Assembly: GCA_020632975.1 (NCBI GenBank)
Contig: JACKEL010000010.1
Location: forward strand, 149,227 to 213,226
From: Myxococcales bacterium
GTDB taxonomy: Bacteria > Myxococcota_C > UBA6777
Direction: 5' to 3'
Length of the DNA stretch: 64,000 nucleotides
A program made the translations under genes and the position numbers. Of the stretch, positions 63,392 through 64,000 are shown piece after piece; positions within the stretch are counted from its first letter, which is position 1, and every line of letters starts with the position of its first letter. The notes under the pieces were generated by a model. It was not told the DNA's origin. It was given only the letters and a program-made list of their open reading frames with translations, and did not search any database.

Positions 63392-64000
63392 ATGGTTTGG
63401 CAAAAAACCATGAAACATATCTTGTTTTTTCTCGGCATCTGTCTGCTCACGACCTTGCCCGCAAAAGCCTTCGCTTTTTTGGGAGAAAAACCAACCCAAG
63501 TCTTGCGGATCGGCCCCAAACGCACGTGCCATCGCTTCCAACGCTACACCATCGTCGAAGCCAAAGGCTGGTTTATGGTCAAACGCGGCAACAGTCCTCG
63601 ACTTTGCCACAAAGGCAAGGCCAAACTTTATATCAAAGCCACAGAAAGCACCAGCCTACGAGGATTTGCAGCGCCTTATGTCTTTATTGCAAAAGAGATC
63701 GGTAGCGATTACTTCGACCTGATGATCTATTCGCTCCAAACCAAGGGTGTGATCTGGCAACGCGAAGCCATGGCGCCCAACGCATCGCTCGCTTACAACC
63801 CCAGCCTACGCGCGCTTCGCTTCATGGCAGAAGTCAAACCCCCTGCGGCTTGTGCAAAGCCTTTTGGCTACAGCAAGTTCAACGCGATGATGCGCGCTTG
63901 TTGGAAACAAACCCAGCGTAAATACCCATCCCTTCGCGGAGTCCCCGCTCCCCGTTGCGACTGTAAAGGACTCGTCCCCTACGTCAGCATGCAACACACC
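63392..64000 (+). CDS. Secreted hypothetical protein (3' partial)
   Basis: The frame is open from ATG at 63392 to the window end (203 codons). AAGGAG lies ten bases upstream. The N-terminus is a signal peptide (MKHILFFLGICLLTTLPAKA after a few residues). The mature part has regularly spaced cysteines (KRTCHRF, RLCHKG, AACAKPF, RACWKQ, RCDCKG) and beta-type segments. It continues beyond the window. No family recognised. Confidence 0.6.
   Translation, partial: MVWQKTMKHILFFLGICLLTTLPAKAFAFLGEKPTQVLRIGPKRTCHRFQRYTIVEAKGWFMVKRGNSPRLCHKGKAKLYIKATESTSLRGFAAPYVFIAKEIGSDYFDLMIYSLQTKGVIWQREAMAPNASLAYNPSLRALRFMAEVKPPAACAKPFGYSKFNAMMRACWKQTQRKYPSLRGVPAPRCDCKGLVPYVSMQHT

Overview
The window looks like chromosomal DNA of a Myxococcota-type bacterium (former Deltaproteobacteria). 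This is inferred from gene content, not from a marker gene: large kinase/AAA/cyclase signalling proteins, Roadblock/LC7 proteins, secreted proteins with DGxDNDCDG (MopE-like) repeats, lipoproteins with TTPEGG/TTPDGS linkers, and many secreted proteins of unknown function. Genes are densely packed on both strands. TTG and GTG starts occur, and long antisense open frames are common but are shadows. I saw no rRNA, tRNA, CRISPR array or prophage.

Layout. 1-12 kb: end of a peptidoglycan-binding, L,D-transpeptidase-like protein; a membrane glycosyltransferase-like protein paired with an LTA-synthase-type sulfatase; two tandem paralogous helical-repeat proteins; a secreted protein; a MarR regulator divergent from a DUF4336 protein with a visible operator. 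13-19.4 kb: a plus-strand operon of TPR protein, ParA-like ATPase, two Roadblock/LC7 proteins, a double V4R-domain protein and a small protein, possibly a polarity or scaffold system. 21.3-27.5 kb: two tandem flavin amine oxidases, a KAS III-like protein lacking the catalytic cysteine and an acetolactate-synthase-like ThDP enzyme, possibly an undescribed small-molecule pathway. 27.7-37.3 kb: a 1749-residue kinase-ATPase-TPR-GAF-adenylate cyclase, then a FIST sensor with a hybrid histidine kinase. 37.3-40.9 kb (minus strand): a periplasmic solute-binding protein, a cysteine-rich secreted protein and glnS.

40.9-46.5 kb: a noncoding tract with a dense palindromic repeat cluster, a large cysteine-rich lipoprotein, a small membrane-anchored protein, and an insertion element encoding an apparently intact IscB RNA-guided nuclease with a probable omega RNA. 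Terminal hairpins mark both ends of the element and no TnpA transposase is present. 46.9-54 kb: secreted proteins, an amidohydrolase, a PEGA-like membrane protein, a DxDGD-repeat protein and a beta-propeller lipoprotein. 54-64 kb: a secreted M3 metallopeptidase, a DUF2157/GDYXXLXY membrane pair, a CorA-like membrane protein, the rRNA methyltransferase gene rlmI, a secreted M19 dipeptidase and the start of another secreted protein that runs off the window.

The strongest leads are the IscB/omega RNA element, the amine oxidase/KAS III-like/ThDP cluster, and the V4R/Roadblock/ParA operon. All assignments come from reading motifs; no database search was run.
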